NCBI GenBank assembly: GCA_012521105.1
Contig: JAAYNA010000147.1
Location: forward strand, 1-37,171
Length of the DNA: 37,171 bases
Source of the DNA: Clostridiaceae bacterium
GTDB taxonomy: Bacteria; Bacillota; Clostridia; DSM-8532
Reading direction: 5' to 3'
The first letter of the stretch is position 1. Each line of letters begins with the position of its first letter. The notes beneath the pieces are model-generated. The model saw nothing but the letters and a program-made list of their open reading frames with translations, did not search any database and was not told the origin of the DNA. Below are positions 25,434 through 35,414 of the stretch, in pieces. The position numbers were made by a program, and so were the translations under genes.

Positions 25434-26912
25434 GTGTACAGCTTTTTGGAAATGAGGAATATAACAAAGTTTTTTAATGGAAACAAAATCCTGGATAAAT
25501 GCAGCTTTTCTGTAAAGCAGGGGGAAGTTCATGCACTGGTAGGTGAAAACGGAGCGGGGAAATCAACTCTGATGAAAATACTGGCCGGTTTGTATACACC
25601 CGATGAAGGTGAAATTCTGATAAATGGCAAAAAGGTCAGTATTACAATACCCAAACATGGCCAGAACCTGGGTATAGCAATGATATATCAGGAAGTAAGA
25701 CTATTTTCAGATTTAAGCATAGCCGAAAATATTTTTATAAACAGGGAACCTTTAAAATCTCCAAAATTTCTTCGCCTGATAGATTGGGACAGAGTTTATT
25801 CCGAAACCCGAAAATATATGAAACACTTTTCTCTTGATATAAATCCTCACACTCCGGTTAAAAGCCTTAGCGCCGGCCAGTAAAAATTTGTCGAGATTAT
25901 TAAAGCCCTGTCTCAAAATGCAAACATAAAAATCATGGACGAGCCTACCAGTGCTCTTACCGAACAGGAAATTGACATATTGTTTGATGTGATTAAAGCT
26001 CTTAAAAGCATTGGAAAAACTGTGATTTATATATCCCATAGAATACAGGAAATTAAAAGGATAGCAGACAGGATTACAATAATCCGCGATGGAAAGATTA
26101 TACAGACCAGAGACGTAAAATCGGTTGATATAAATACCATTATTAAAGCTATGGCAGACAGGGAGGGTGATGACCGTTATCCGAAATTGAATGTAAAACC
26201 CGGACCTGTTATATTTTCGGCACGGAATATTAGCTTTGAAGGCAGAATATTTGATGTAAATTTTGATGTAAGGAAGAGTGAGATATTTGGAATTACCGGA
26301 TTAAGCGGTTCGGGCAGAAGTACTTTGGCAAGGGTACTGTTTGGAATTGATGGCCCGTACAACGGGTTAATTGAAATAAACGGGAAAAAATTAAAAGCTG
26401 TAACACCGAAGATTGCCAAGAAAAATGGTCTATGCTTTGTAACAGGTATAGGAACAGGAGAAGGTTTAATTAACAATATGGACATATCAAAAAATATCAC
26501 TATAACAGATTTGCTGCGCGTTTCAAAGCTGGGCATGATAGATAACGGCAGAGAGTTCCATTATGCAAGGGATTATATAAAGAGACTTGAAATTCAGGCA
26601 TCTGAAAAGGACATAGTTGATAACCTGAGTGGTGGAATGCAGAAGAAGGTAATTTTTGCAAAATGGTTGTTTACAAATGCCAAGATACTGATAATTGATG
26701 AGCCCACAGCGGGTATTGATATAGGCTCCAAAGTTGATATATACAACATTATTAACGAATTCCTTTCGGGTTCTTCAATAATAATGATCTCTTCGGATTT
26801 TTCCGAAATTATCGGAATGTGTGACAGAGTTGCCGTAATGTATAATGGCAGGATTCAAAAGATACTTCAGCGGGATGAATGTACTCAGGAGAAAATACTA
26901 TATTTTGCTTAA
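25434..26912 (+). pseudogene. Sugar ABC transporter ATP-binding protein (RbsA/MglA type) interrupted by an in-frame stop
   Basis: The frame from GTG at 25434 (AGAGGT at 25421-25426) to the stop at 26912 would give 492 residues, the normal size of two-ABC-domain proteins such as RbsA. It has Walker A GENGAGKST and the Q-loop in the first domain. A TAA at 25881-25883 falls inside the first signature motif: LSAGQ, stop, KFVEIIKAL. The frame then continues unchanged through Walker B (IKIMDEPTSALTEQE), and the second domain is intact (GLSGSGRSTLARVLFG; LSGGMQKKV; ILIIDEPTAGID). A single C-to-T change of the usual CAA glutamine codon explains the stop. Unless the stop is read through, the first domain ends before its Walker B, so I call it a recent pseudogene; a sequencing error is possible. 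A new start at 25935 has no evident ribosome site. Confidence 0.85.
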
Positions 26913-27026
26913 GGAGGAAAATAGTATTGACTTGAATGGCTTCAGAGTTTATAATAAAAACACGAAAGAACATAAACGAAATAAAAAAAACAAAATAGAT
27001 AATAAATATAACAGGATGGTAGGATA

Positions 27027-27818
27027 ATGTCTGATTATGTTCTTGAAATGAAAGGGATATCAAAATCATTTCCCGGGGTCAAAGCACTGGACGGCGTTAA
27101 TTTTCAGTTAAAGTCCGGTGAAACACATGTCATAATGGGTGAAAACGGAGCAGGCAAATCAACATTTATCAAGATTATTACCGGGGTACATACCTTAGAC
27201 GAAGGCGAAATTTACTTATACGGTAAAAAGGTTAATATTAAAACTCCAAGAGATTCTCTTAATTTGGGCATTGCTGCAATATACCAGCACAGTACCGGTT
27301 ATCCCGATTTAAGTGTCACAGCGAATATTTTTATTGGTCACGAAAAAATTAATAAATATTCCAAGACAATATTATGGAACAGAATGCATAGCGAGGCTGA
27401 AAAATATCTGAAATCACTGGGGGCCGACTTTGATCCAAGGGTTCAGCTTGGAGCCTTAAGTGTTGCACAGCAGCAGATTGTTGAAATTGCCAAGGCGCTG
27501 TCAACCAATGCAAAAATAATTATTATGGATGAACCTACAGCTGCTCTTACCAAAAGAGAAAGCGAGAAGCTTAACAAAATAGTTGAACAGCTGAAGGAAA
27601 ATGGCACTTCGATTATATTTATTTCACATCGTTTTGAAGATATGTTCAGAATAGCCGACAGAGTTACCGTTCTCCGTGATGGAAAATACATTGGAACCTG
27701 GAATAAAGGCGAAATTAACAGTAACGATATAATTCTGGCTATGGTCGGAAGAGAGATTAATCAGATCTTTCCCCCCATTGACAAAGAGAATATAGATGAG
27801 TGGAAGGATATATACTAA
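27027..27818 (+). CDS. Half-length sugar ABC transporter ATP-binding protein
   Basis: A 263-residue protein equivalent to only the first ABC domain of RbsA-type ATPases. It has Walker A GENGAGKST, signature LSVAQQQIVEIAKAL, Walker B IIIMDEPTAALTKRE and the H-loop IFISHRF. It ends soon after GREINQIFPPID, exactly where the linker to a second domain normally begins, so the C-terminal half is missing. The ATG overlaps the end of a short upstream frame (TAATG). A hairpin terminator follows directly. No permease or binding protein is near. It may be a deletion product or a stand-alone half ATPase; the conserved motifs argue that it was functional recently. Confidence 0.85.
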   Translation: MSDYVLEMKGISKSFPGVKALDGVNFQLKSGETHVIMGENGAGKSTFIKIITGVHTLDEGEIYLYGKKVNIKTPRDSLNLGIAAIYQHSTGYPDLSVTANIFIGHEKINKYSKTILWNRMHSEAEKYLKSLGADFDPRVQLGALSVAQQQIVEIAKALSTNAKIIIMDEPTAALTKRESEKLNKIVEQLKENGTSIIFISHRFEDMFRIADRVTVLRDGKYIGTWNKGEINSNDIILAMVGREINQIFPPIDKENIDEWKDIY

Positions 27819-27839
27819 AGCAAAATACAGGTTAGATGA

Positions 27840-27881
27840 AAAATCCCCATATGGGTATCCACCCTGCCCATTGGGGATTTT
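27840..27881. terminator. Bidirectional terminator hairpin
   Basis: AAAATCCCCA (27840-27849) pairs perfectly with TGGGGATTTT (27872-27881), and an inner stem ATGGG (27851-27855) with CCCAT (27867-27871) strengthens it. It lies between the convergent half-ATPase and membrane glycosyltransferase genes, with T-tracts on both strands. Confidence 0.85.
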
Positions 27882-27886
27882 CTGAT

Positions 27887-29383
27887 TTAATCAGATTTTC
27901 TTAACCTGTTTTTAAAATTAACAATGGATAGTGACATGTAGTTTACCAGAATTATTATTAAAATATCGAAGGTGTAATTAAACAGAAAAAGCTGTTTTGC
28001 AGTATCTGCCCTGCCATTGCCCAAATATGGCATTGGAAACTGAAAAATTCCTATGGTTGCAATAGCCAATACCAGTTCAATTCTAAGTTTGTCGGAATTT
28101 TTTTGTGCTTTAACATATTTTCCAAACACGACAATCAGGAAAATAATGTAATAAGATATGATGAACAGAAGTTTTTTAGGGAAATATTTGCTTCTTATTT
28201 CAGACCAGAGGGTGAACCTGCTGAAAAAATACGTATATTCTTCAACATCTGTTTTCTTATATTTTCCAAGAAAATTTGCCGTTGTAAAGCTTTGGGAGGC
28301 TGTATATTCCATACCCTGAATAAGCCTTTTAGGGTTCTTAAGATAAAACCTGATAATTTTTAAATTGCTTATTTTTAGGTTGAACTCTTTCTTGGTAATA
28401 TCCGACCATGGCGCGTATTTTTTATATTCATTTTCAGGCAGATAGGCATGTTTTCCTGCTTCGACTGCCATGTCAGTGCTAAGGCCAAGTACCTGAAGAT
28501 CCCTTTGCGGATTATCCGAATCCATTAATATGCCATAAAACACCGAGTTGTATTTGGTATCCACACCACAGGTTCTGTTTATCTGGGCAAAAAAGCCCAA
28601 TGTATAAAAAACAAGCAGGATAATGGGTATTAAAGCATTTTTAAAAGATTTACCATAATATTTTTCTGTTTTGTTTCCGTATTGTGTACTATATTTAAGC
28701 AAAAAGGTGCGTACGATCATAAAAATTACAAAAGGCAGTGCAGTTATGCACTGTATCTTTGAACCAAGAAAAAGAAAGGATGATATAACAACAAGAAAAA
28801 TATCTTTGTTGCCTGTTGAACGGGTTTTGTTTGAAACATTAAGGATTGAAGTTATAAACAGTGTAAGTCCAATTATCATCATTGGTTCACCATAAAGGCT
28901 GTTAAACCAGACGAGGTAATTTCCGTCCAGCAAAATAAAAAGAGAAAGAAAAAAATTAAGAATAATTACAGGTTTACTGCCAGGCCGGTACCATTTTATA
29001 CATAATGTTAAAGCAGTTATATACATTATTGCATAGATAATTGCCAATATCTCTGTATTGAAAAAATTAAATCCGCCAATTCTGCACAGAAGTTTTGCAG
29101 CTGTAATGGGATAAATCATGCTTGTTGTAGGAATTATACCGAAAAATCTTAAAGGATTAATGGGTGTCATGATATATTCCGACTTAACATATTTAAAAAA
29201 AACCAGGTCCCGATCCTCTGCCAGGATTTCTTTTTCTTTAAGTCCTGTGACATCCAAAACACGCTGAAAATCTCCCTGATCTGCAACCCCGGGTCTGGGC
29301 GGGATGAAAAGAACATATGTCACTATGATTACCGAACATATTAAAAAAAGTATAGTACTAAATTTGGTGAAATATTCTTTCAT
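27887..29383 (-). CDS. Polytopic membrane protein, probable GT-C glycosyltransferase (WsfD-like)
   Basis: A 498-residue protein with roughly ten to eleven transmembrane helices. After the first helix an extracellular loop carries PGVADQGDFQRV, matching the acidic DxGDF pattern found in the first loop of GT-C enzymes. A later loop has WFNSLYGEPMM. It resembles the glycan-building hexose transferase WsfD family of S-layer glycosylation and cell wall polymer synthesis, which would use a polyprenyl-phosphate sugar donor. No other glycan gene is nearby. The class assignment rests on topology and this motif, so confidence is moderate. Confidence 0.6.
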   Translation of the reverse strand: MKEYFTKFSTILFLICSVIIVTYVLFIPPRPGVADQGDFQRVLDVTGLKEKEILAEDRDLVFFKYVKSEYIMTPINPLRFFGIIPTTSMIYPITAAKLLCRIGGFNFFNTEILAIIYAIMYITALTLCIKWYRPGSKPVIILNFFLSLFILLDGNYLVWFNSLYGEPMMIIGLTLFITSILNVSNKTRSTGNKDIFLVVISSFLFLGSKIQCITALPFVIFMIVRTFLLKYSTQYGNKTEKYYGKSFKNALIPIILLVFYTLGFFAQINRTCGVDTKYNSVFYGILMDSDNPQRDLQVLGLSTDMAVEAGKHAYLPENEYKKYAPWSDITKKEFNLKISNLKIIRFYLKNPKRLIQGMEYTASQSFTTANFLGKYKKTDVEEYTYFFSRFTLWSEIRSKYFPKKLLFIISYYIIFLIVVFGKYVKAQKNSDKLRIELVLAIATIGIFQFPMPYLGNGRADTAKQLFLFNYTFDILIIILVNYMSLSIVNFKNRLRKSD

Positions 29384-29501
29384 AACTATTTGAACTTTCT
29401 CAAATAATAAATCCGAAATCTTCTTTAGTCTTTCAATAAGCTTTGGTTATTATACAGCAGCAGATTTCATTAAACATAATAAAGGAAAGGTGTGTAAATG
29501 A

Positions 29502-29930
29502 ATGAATGCAAATTCCGAAATGCTTAATTTTATTTATCAGAATTCACAGATGGGTGTAAGAACTATTGAACAGCTTATGGATATTGCAGAAGATGACGAA
29601 TTTAAAAAGCATTTGAAAGCCCAGTATGACGAGTATCAGGCCATTCATAATGAAGCAGCGTCACTGCTCAACAAGCATGGCTATGATGAGAAGGGAATTA
29701 GTGCATTTGAAAAGTTAAGGACTTATCTTATGATTAATATGCAAACCCTTACAGACAATTCATCTTCTCATATTGCTGAAATGCTTATTATAGGCAGCAA
29801 CATGGGTATTATTGATGCAATAAAAAACTTAAAAAGGTACCAGGGTGTGGAGAAGGAAATAACAGAACTTATGGAAAGGCTTTTAAAATTTGAAGAGGAT
29901 AATGTTCAGCAACTAAAGAAATTTTTGTAA
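29502..29930 (+). CDS. Small helical-bundle (ferritin-like fold) protein of unknown function
   Basis: A 142-residue all-helical protein without signal peptide or cysteines. The pattern of four amphipathic helices (MLNFIYQNSQMGVRTIEQLM; EFKKHLKAQYDEYQAIHNEA; FEKLRTYLMINMQTLTDN; a C-terminal helix ending LKKFL) and the Asp/Glu/His spacing in helix 2 resemble ferritin-like or DUF2383-type bundles. Metal ligands are not fully conserved as far as I can tell. AAAGGAAAGGTG at 29480-29491 is the ribosome site; the ATG at 29502 opens the long frame, whereas the ATG at 29498 opens only nine codons. It is transcribed alone, divergent from the glycosyltransferase gene. Confidence 0.6.
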   Translation: MNANSEMLNFIYQNSQMGVRTIEQLMDIAEDDEFKKHLKAQYDEYQAIHNEAASLLNKHGYDEKGISAFEKLRTYLMINMQTLTDNSSSHIAEMLIIGSNMGIIDAIKNLKRYQGVEKEITELMERLLKFEEDNVQQLKKFL

Positions 29931-30050
29931 AAGTATTTTTTCTCCAATTATTGTTGCGGGAAGACAATAAATAGGATAAACTGATAATTAGCAGGACTTA
30001 CCGGTATTTTACAGCCTGTGCAGGTAAAAATCAAAATAATGGGTGATTGT

Positions 30051-31652
30051 ATGGAAAAATGGTGGAAAGAGCGAGTATTCTACCAGATTTACCCCCGAAG
30101 TTTTCAGGATACCAACGGTGACGGTATTGGAGATATTCAGGGAATTATCAATCATCTTGACGAACTAAAGGATTTAGGCATCGGGGCTATTTGGCTAAGC
30201 CCTGTTTACCCTTCTCCAAATGCCGATTTCGGGTATGACATAAGTGATTACTGTGACATTAATCCTGAATACGGAACCATGGCCGATATGGAGCGCCTTA
30301 TTAAGGAAGCTGATAAAAGGGATATAAAAATCATTATGGATCTTGTTATTAATCACACATCTGATGAACATCCCTGGTTTCAGCAGAGCAGAGATAAATC
30401 AAGTCCCTACCGCGACTATTATATCTGGAGACCGGGCAGGAACGGTAAACCGCCTAACAACTGGACAAGCTTTTTCGCCGAAGATTGTTGGGAATACGAT
30501 GAAAAAAGCGGCGAATATTATCTTCATCTTTTTTCCAAAAAGCAGCCGGATTTAAATTACTATAATCCTAAGGTTCTGGAGGAAGTTAAGAACATACTGA
30601 AGTTCTGGCTGGACAAAGGCATTTCAGGTTTTCGCTGCGATGTTATAAATCTTCTTTATAAATCATCCCTGGAAGACGGTAAAAAGAGATTGGCCCTTAC
30701 AGGAAGCGAATATTACATATCCCAGGAAGGAACTCTTGAGATTCTTCGTACATTAAGACGTGAAATCTTTGAGCCATATGAATGTTACACTGTTGGCGAA
30801 ACGGTTTTTGTGACACCCGAAATGGGTAAAAAGCTTTGTGACGGAGCTTTGGATACCATCTTCTCCTTTGAACATATGGAAGTTGATCAGTTTTATGTAA
30901 AGTGGTTCAAAAGAAAATTTCATGCTAAAAGGTTCGGCAAGGTTATTTCCAGGTGGCAAAACACCCTTGATTGGAATGCAAACTACCTTGAAAACCATGA
31001 TCAACCCAGAAGTATCTCGCGGTTTGGTGATGAAGGCGAATTCTGGGAAGAGTCTGCAAAGATGCTGTGTGTTTTACTTCTGACCTTAAGGGGAACTCCG
31101 TTTATTTACCAGGGTCAGGAAATAGGTATGACAAACTTTGATTTTACATCCCTGGATCAGATAAAGGATGTGGAATCTCACAATGTTTACCGCCTTGCAG
31201 AGAAACTTCATATTCCAAAAAGGATACGCTGGAATATGATTAAAAAAACCACCCGGGACAATGCACGCACTCCAATGCAGTGGAGTGACGAGCCCAATGC
31301 AGGTTTTACCACCGGTACACCGTGGCTTATTGTGAACCCGAACTATATCCGCATTAATATGAAGTCCCAATTAGACAACCCAAATTCAATCAGGAATTTT
31401 TATAAAAGGATGATTGGAATCCGCTCACAAAGCGAAATATTGAAGTTCGGAAGTTTCGAGGCCATTGAAACCAGGGAATATCTTTTTGCATATAAACGTA
31501 CATATAATGAACAAAGCCTTGTTATAGCCCTTAATTTTTCACCCGTTGAGCAAAAATTTAAATATAGCGGAGAAGTACTTTTGTCGAATTACGCTACAGA
31601 GGTCTTCAATGGCGTATTAAAGCCTTATGAGGCAGTTATAATTAAAGCCTGA
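30051..31652 (+). CDS. Alpha-glucosidase / oligo-1,6-glucosidase, family GH13
   Basis: A 533-residue cytoplasmic enzyme that releases glucose from short alpha-glucosides such as isomaltose or sucrose-type sugars. It starts EKWWKERVFYQIYPRSFQDT and carries the GH13 regions DLVINHTSDEHPWF, GFRCDVINLL (nucleophile Asp197), YTVGETVF (acid/base Glu250) and LENHDQPRS (Asp317). FIYQGQEIGMTN and ARTPMQWSDEPNAGF are typical of the oligo-1,6-glucosidase subfamily. I chose the ATG at 30051 because homologues begin there; the ATG at 30039 (GGGTGA between them) is a minor alternative. It forms an alpha-glycoside module with the next two genes. Confidence 0.93.
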   Translation: MEKWWKERVFYQIYPRSFQDTNGDGIGDIQGIINHLDELKDLGIGAIWLSPVYPSPNADFGYDISDYCDINPEYGTMADMERLIKEADKRDIKIIMDLVINHTSDEHPWFQQSRDKSSPYRDYYIWRPGRNGKPPNNWTSFFAEDCWEYDEKSGEYYLHLFSKKQPDLNYYNPKVLEEVKNILKFWLDKGISGFRCDVINLLYKSSLEDGKKRLALTGSEYYISQEGTLEILRTLRREIFEPYECYTVGETVFVTPEMGKKLCDGALDTIFSFEHMEVDQFYVKWFKRKFHAKRFGKVISRWQNTLDWNANYLENHDQPRSISRFGDEGEFWEESAKMLCVLLLTLRGTPFIYQGQEIGMTNFDFTSLDQIKDVESHNVYRLAEKLHIPKRIRWNMIKKTTRDNARTPMQWSDEPNAGFTTGTPWLIVNPNYIRINMKSQLDNPNSIRNFYKRMIGIRSQSEILKFGSFEAIETREYLFAYKRTYNEQSLVIALNFSPVEQKFKYSGEVLLSNYATEVFNGVLKPYEAVIIKA

Positions 31653-31689
31653 CCGGGCTGATTATATAAATCTGTTGGGGGGGTGGCCT

Positions 31690-34020
31690 TTGATTGATTT
31701 TAAGGACGGTCTTTTCATGTTAACCACCGAAAACACCAGTTACTGGTTCAGGGTAACCTCTTTCGGGCACCTGGAGCATATTTATTATGGGCCCAGGTTA
31801 AAGGAACAGCCACCAGAGGCACTTGCGCTTAAACGAACCGCTGTTATTGGCTCCAGCGTTTATTATGACCCGTCGGATACTACATACTGCCTTGATAATC
31901 TTTGCCTTGAATGGTCGGGTATCGGAAGGGGGGATTTTCGCCATTCACCTGCTGAAATAAAGATGCCCGATGGAACATTTACCTGTGACTTCAAATATGT
32001 GTCCCATAGAATAATTAATGGTTTTATACCTATGGAGACCCTGCCGTCGGCATATGGGACGGAATCCGAATGCGCAGCTCTTGAGTTAACCCTTAAAGAT
32101 GAATCTAATAATGTTATTCTTTTAATGTATTACACTGTCTACGAAAAAGCTAATGTTATAATCCGCCGTACAGTATTGAAAAACAATAATGACAAGCCGC
32201 TGACTATCAGACGCCTGATGAGTTTAATGCTGGATTTACCCGATCGTAATTTTAAAATGGTAACTTTTAATGGCGGATGGATTAAAGAAACAAATCGCCA
32301 GGATTTCCCCCTGAACTACGGCATATTTGTCAACTCTTCCACTACCGGAGCAAGCAGTAACCGTCATAACCCGGGCTTTTTGCTTGCCGGGCGCGATGCC
32401 ACCGAGCAGCACGGATATGTTTACGGCTTTAACCTGGTATACAGCGGAAACCATTACGGCGCGGTGGAAATGTCAAATCACAGGATTGTGCGGGTTAACC
32501 TGGGCATTAATCCCCATTGCTTTGAGTGGACGCTTAAAAAAAATGAGTCCTTTGAAACTCCCGAGGCAATAATGACCTTCAGTTCCGATGGTTTTAACGG
32601 TATGAGTCAAAACTTTCACGATTTCGTGAACAACAATATTGTGCGGGGGGACTGGAAGGGAAAAGAACGTCCGATAATTATAAATACATGGGAATCCTTT
32701 TTTTTTAAATTTAATGAACGTAAGCTTCTGAATTTAGCCCGTCAGGCAAAGGAACTGGGAATTGAGCTGTTTGTCCTTGATGATGGCTGGTTTGGACAAA
32801 GAAATGATGATAGCGCCGGGCTTGGCGATTATACCGTAAATCCAAAAAAATTCCCCAGAGGACTTTCTCATTTTGCAAAAAAAATCCGGAACATGGGTTT
32901 AATGTTCGGGATATGGTTTGAACCTGAAATGATAAATCCCAACAGTGATTTATATCGCGCACATCCCGAATATGCGGTCAAAACTCCGGGTAAGGAGCCT
33001 ACGTTCGGGCGAAATCAGCTGGTATTGGATTTATGTAACCCTGATGTAAGGGATTATATAGTTGAAAATGTATCAAGAATTCTCGATGAAACCAAAGCCA
33101 GCTATGTGAAATGGGACATGAACCGCCATATCAGTGATGCCTTTTCCCCGTGCATAGAAAATCAGGGAGAGTTTTTCCACAGATATATAATGGGCTTGTA
33201 CGAAATCCTTGAAAGGATTTTTAAAACCAGACCTCATATACTTGTTGAAAGCTGTTCAAGCGGTGGAAACCGGTTTGATCTTGGGATGCTTTGCTATTCT
33301 CAGCAAATTTGGGCTTCCGACAATACCGATCCTGTGGAACGGCTTAAAATACAAAGCGGGTTATCCTATTTATATCCACTGTCCGCTATCGGAGCCCATG
33401 TATCTGATGCTCCGCACCAGCAGACTCTTAGAAATTCACCGCTCACTACAAGGTTCAATGTATCCTGTTTTGGATGCATGGGTTATGAAATGGATTTAAA
33501 GTACCTGTCCCCGGTTGAAAAGAAAGAGATCAAAAGGCAGATTGATTTTTACAAAAAGCACCGGATCAATTTTCAGTACGGGCGCTTTTACAGGCTTCCT
33601 GCGCAAAAAGATAACAAGTTCCACTTCCAGTGTGTCTCCAAAGATGGTTCTGAAGCTATAGCCGGCTTTTTCCAGACTCTGGCGACATCCAGCGAAAGTT
33701 TTGATTTTCTGCCATTAACAGGGCTTGAACCCGATACAAGGTATGAAATAACAACTTATCCCCAAAGCCTGTTTTTGAAACGCTTCGGAGGGCTGGTTAA
33801 GCATATAATGCCATTTACATTGGACCCAGAAGGGGTTATACTTCGCACTGCAAATAAATTCCACTGTTTAACAGACTGTATTGAGAAATACGCGGGATAT
33901 GGAGACATGTTAATGTCGGGCGTGATTCTTAACAATCAGTTCATGGGAAGTCATTATAATAACCAAACACGCCTGTTGGGGGACTTTGGTTCAAACCTTT
34001 ATATTATAAAGAAAACTTAA
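31690..34020 (+). CDS. Alpha-galactosidase, family GH36
   Basis: A 776-residue cytoplasmic enzyme that removes alpha-galactose from melibiose, raffinose and galactomannan oligosaccharides. The N-terminal beta-sandwich is followed by the barrel with FVLDDGWFGQRNDDSAGLGDY, YVKWDMNRH (nucleophile Asp476), the CSSGGNRFDLGMLCYS motif and WASDNTDP (acid/base Asp544). These fit the large tetrameric bacterial GH36 type. The start is TTG at 31690, chosen because it follows the G-rich ribosome site at 31677-31686; a TTG at 31675 would lie upstream of that site. It lies 37 bases after the GH13 gene and 17 bases before the symporter gene. Confidence 0.95.
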   Translation: MIDFKDGLFMLTTENTSYWFRVTSFGHLEHIYYGPRLKEQPPEALALKRTAVIGSSVYYDPSDTTYCLDNLCLEWSGIGRGDFRHSPAEIKMPDGTFTCDFKYVSHRIINGFIPMETLPSAYGTESECAALELTLKDESNNVILLMYYTVYEKANVIIRRTVLKNNNDKPLTIRRLMSLMLDLPDRNFKMVTFNGGWIKETNRQDFPLNYGIFVNSSTTGASSNRHNPGFLLAGRDATEQHGYVYGFNLVYSGNHYGAVEMSNHRIVRVNLGINPHCFEWTLKKNESFETPEAIMTFSSDGFNGMSQNFHDFVNNNIVRGDWKGKERPIIINTWESFFFKFNERKLLNLARQAKELGIELFVLDDGWFGQRNDDSAGLGDYTVNPKKFPRGLSHFAKKIRNMGLMFGIWFEPEMINPNSDLYRAHPEYAVKTPGKEPTFGRNQLVLDLCNPDVRDYIVENVSRILDETKASYVKWDMNRHISDAFSPCIENQGEFFHRYIMGLYEILERIFKTRPHILVESCSSGGNRFDLGMLCYSQQIWASDNTDPVERLKIQSGLSYLYPLSAIGAHVSDAPHQQTLRNSPLTTRFNVSCFGCMGYEMDLKYLSPVEKKEIKRQIDFYKKHRINFQYGRFYRLPAQKDNKFHFQCVSKDGSEAIAGFFQTLATSSESFDFLPLTGLEPDTRYEITTYPQSLFLKRFGGLVKHIMPFTLDPEGVILRTANKFHCLTDCIEKYAGYGDMLMSGVILNNQFMGSHYNNQTRLLGDFGSNLYIIKKT

Positions 34021-34037
34021 ACCAGGGAGGTTTCAAT

Positions 34038-35414
34038 ATGAAATCCATGCAAAAACGTAACCAGTTTACTTTTGGACTCGGAACCATAGGAAGGGATATG
34101 CTGTATTCTCTTGTGAGCATGTATTTAATGTTTTACTTAACAGACATACTGCAGCTTCCCGATTCTACATTATGGTGGCTGACAGGTATTTTGCTTGCAG
34201 CCAGGATTTTTGATGCTGTAAATGATCCGATCATGGGCGTGTTTGTTGATAATACTCAAAGCAGGTTTGGAAAATTCAAACCCTGGATTGCAATTGGCGC
34301 TTTATTGACCGGGGTTTTTACAGTACTTATATATACCGATTTCGGATTTCGCGGGACACCATATCTTATCTATTTTGCTGTTATCTATTTTTGTTGGGAT
34401 ATAAGCTTTACCGCCAACGACATAGGTTACTGGTCAATGCTTCCGTCATTGAGCATGGATCAGAAAGAACGCGAGAAAATTGGCGCTTTTGCCCGTATTT
34501 GTGCCAACATAGGTCTTTTTGGGGTAGTTGTAGGTATTGTGCCTGTAACCCAGGCCTTAGGGAATTATTTCGGAAACATGACTAAAGCGTATTTTGTTTT
34601 TGCGGTTGCCATTACAGTAATAATGTGGCTTGGTCAATGCATAACACTTTTTGGAGTTAAAGAGCTTAAAGGTGTTTTTAAGGAAGAGAGCACAACAACC
34701 TTTAAAGGTATGTTTAAGGCAATTTTCCATAATGATCAGTTGCTTTTCACCACAATATCTATGGCTCTGTTCATGATAGGTTACACCACTACAACAAGCT
34801 TTGGGTTATACTTCTTTAAGTATGCCTATGGCGATGAGAACATGTATTCGGTCTTTGCCCTGATACTTGGGGTTACGCAGATTATTTCGCTGGCAATATT
34901 CCCGCTGTTCAGCAGGCATTTCAACAGAAAGAAGCTTTATACCGGCTCAACTGTTCTTGTTGTTCTGGGCTACATACTGTTTTTCTTCTCTCCTATGGAT
35001 ATGAAATTTATTGGCACGGCGGGAATTCTGGTTTTCCTTGGTCAGGCATTTATTCAGCTTTTGATGCTTATGTTCCTTGCAGATACAATCGAATATGGCC
35101 AGTGGAAACTGGGCAAACGCAACGACAGCGTTACACTGTCCCTTCAGCCCTTTATTAATAAAATAGGCGGAGCAATAGCCAGTGGGATAGTAGGTGCAAC
35201 GGTGATAGTATCGGGCATCAGCAGTGCCATATCGAAAACAGATGTAACAGAAGAAGGGCTTCTTATTCTAAAAATGTCGATGTTTGTTTTGCCATTAATA
35301 TGCATAGTTGCAGGATATATAGTCTACAGGCATAAATACAAAATTGACGAAAAAATGTATAAACAGATTATATCTGACCTTAAAGAACGTGGGGATATAA
35401 ACCTGGAAGAATAA
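34038..35414 (+). CDS. GPH-family sugar:cation symporter
   Basis: A 458-residue protein with twelve predicted transmembrane helices, of the glycoside-pentoside-hexuronide family (MelB-like). Family features: the start QFTFGLGTIGRDMLYSLVS, the sodium/proton-site segment NDPIMGVFVDNTQSRFGKFKPW, and DTIEYGQWKLGKRNDSVTLS in helix 10-11. It imports a disaccharide or oligosaccharide with a cation. Placed 17 bases after the alpha-galactosidase with a GGGAGG ribosome site, it most likely takes up melibiose- or raffinose-type sugars that the two upstream enzymes hydrolyse (inference). No regulator gene adjoins the trio. Confidence 0.94.
   Translation: MKSMQKRNQFTFGLGTIGRDMLYSLVSMYLMFYLTDILQLPDSTLWWLTGILLAARIFDAVNDPIMGVFVDNTQSRFGKFKPWIAIGALLTGVFTVLIYTDFGFRGTPYLIYFAVIYFCWDISFTANDIGYWSMLPSLSMDQKEREKIGAFARICANIGLFGVVVGIVPVTQALGNYFGNMTKAYFVFAVAITVIMWLGQCITLFGVKELKGVFKEESTTTFKGMFKAIFHNDQLLFTTISMALFMIGYTTTTSFGLYFFKYAYGDENMYSVFALILGVTQIISLAIFPLFSRHFNRKKLYTGSTVLVVLGYILFFFSPMDMKFIGTAGILVFLGQAFIQLLMLMFLADTIEYGQWKLGKRNDSVTLSLQPFINKIGGAIASGIVGATVIVSGISSAISKTDVTEEGLLILKMSMFVLPLICIVAGYIVYRHKYKIDEKMYKQIISDLKERGDINLEE

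Noticed and set aside
29498..29527. Nine-codon leader peptide from ATG 29498
   Set aside because: Overlaps the start of the 142-codon gene in another frame; no regulatory codons or attenuator structure.
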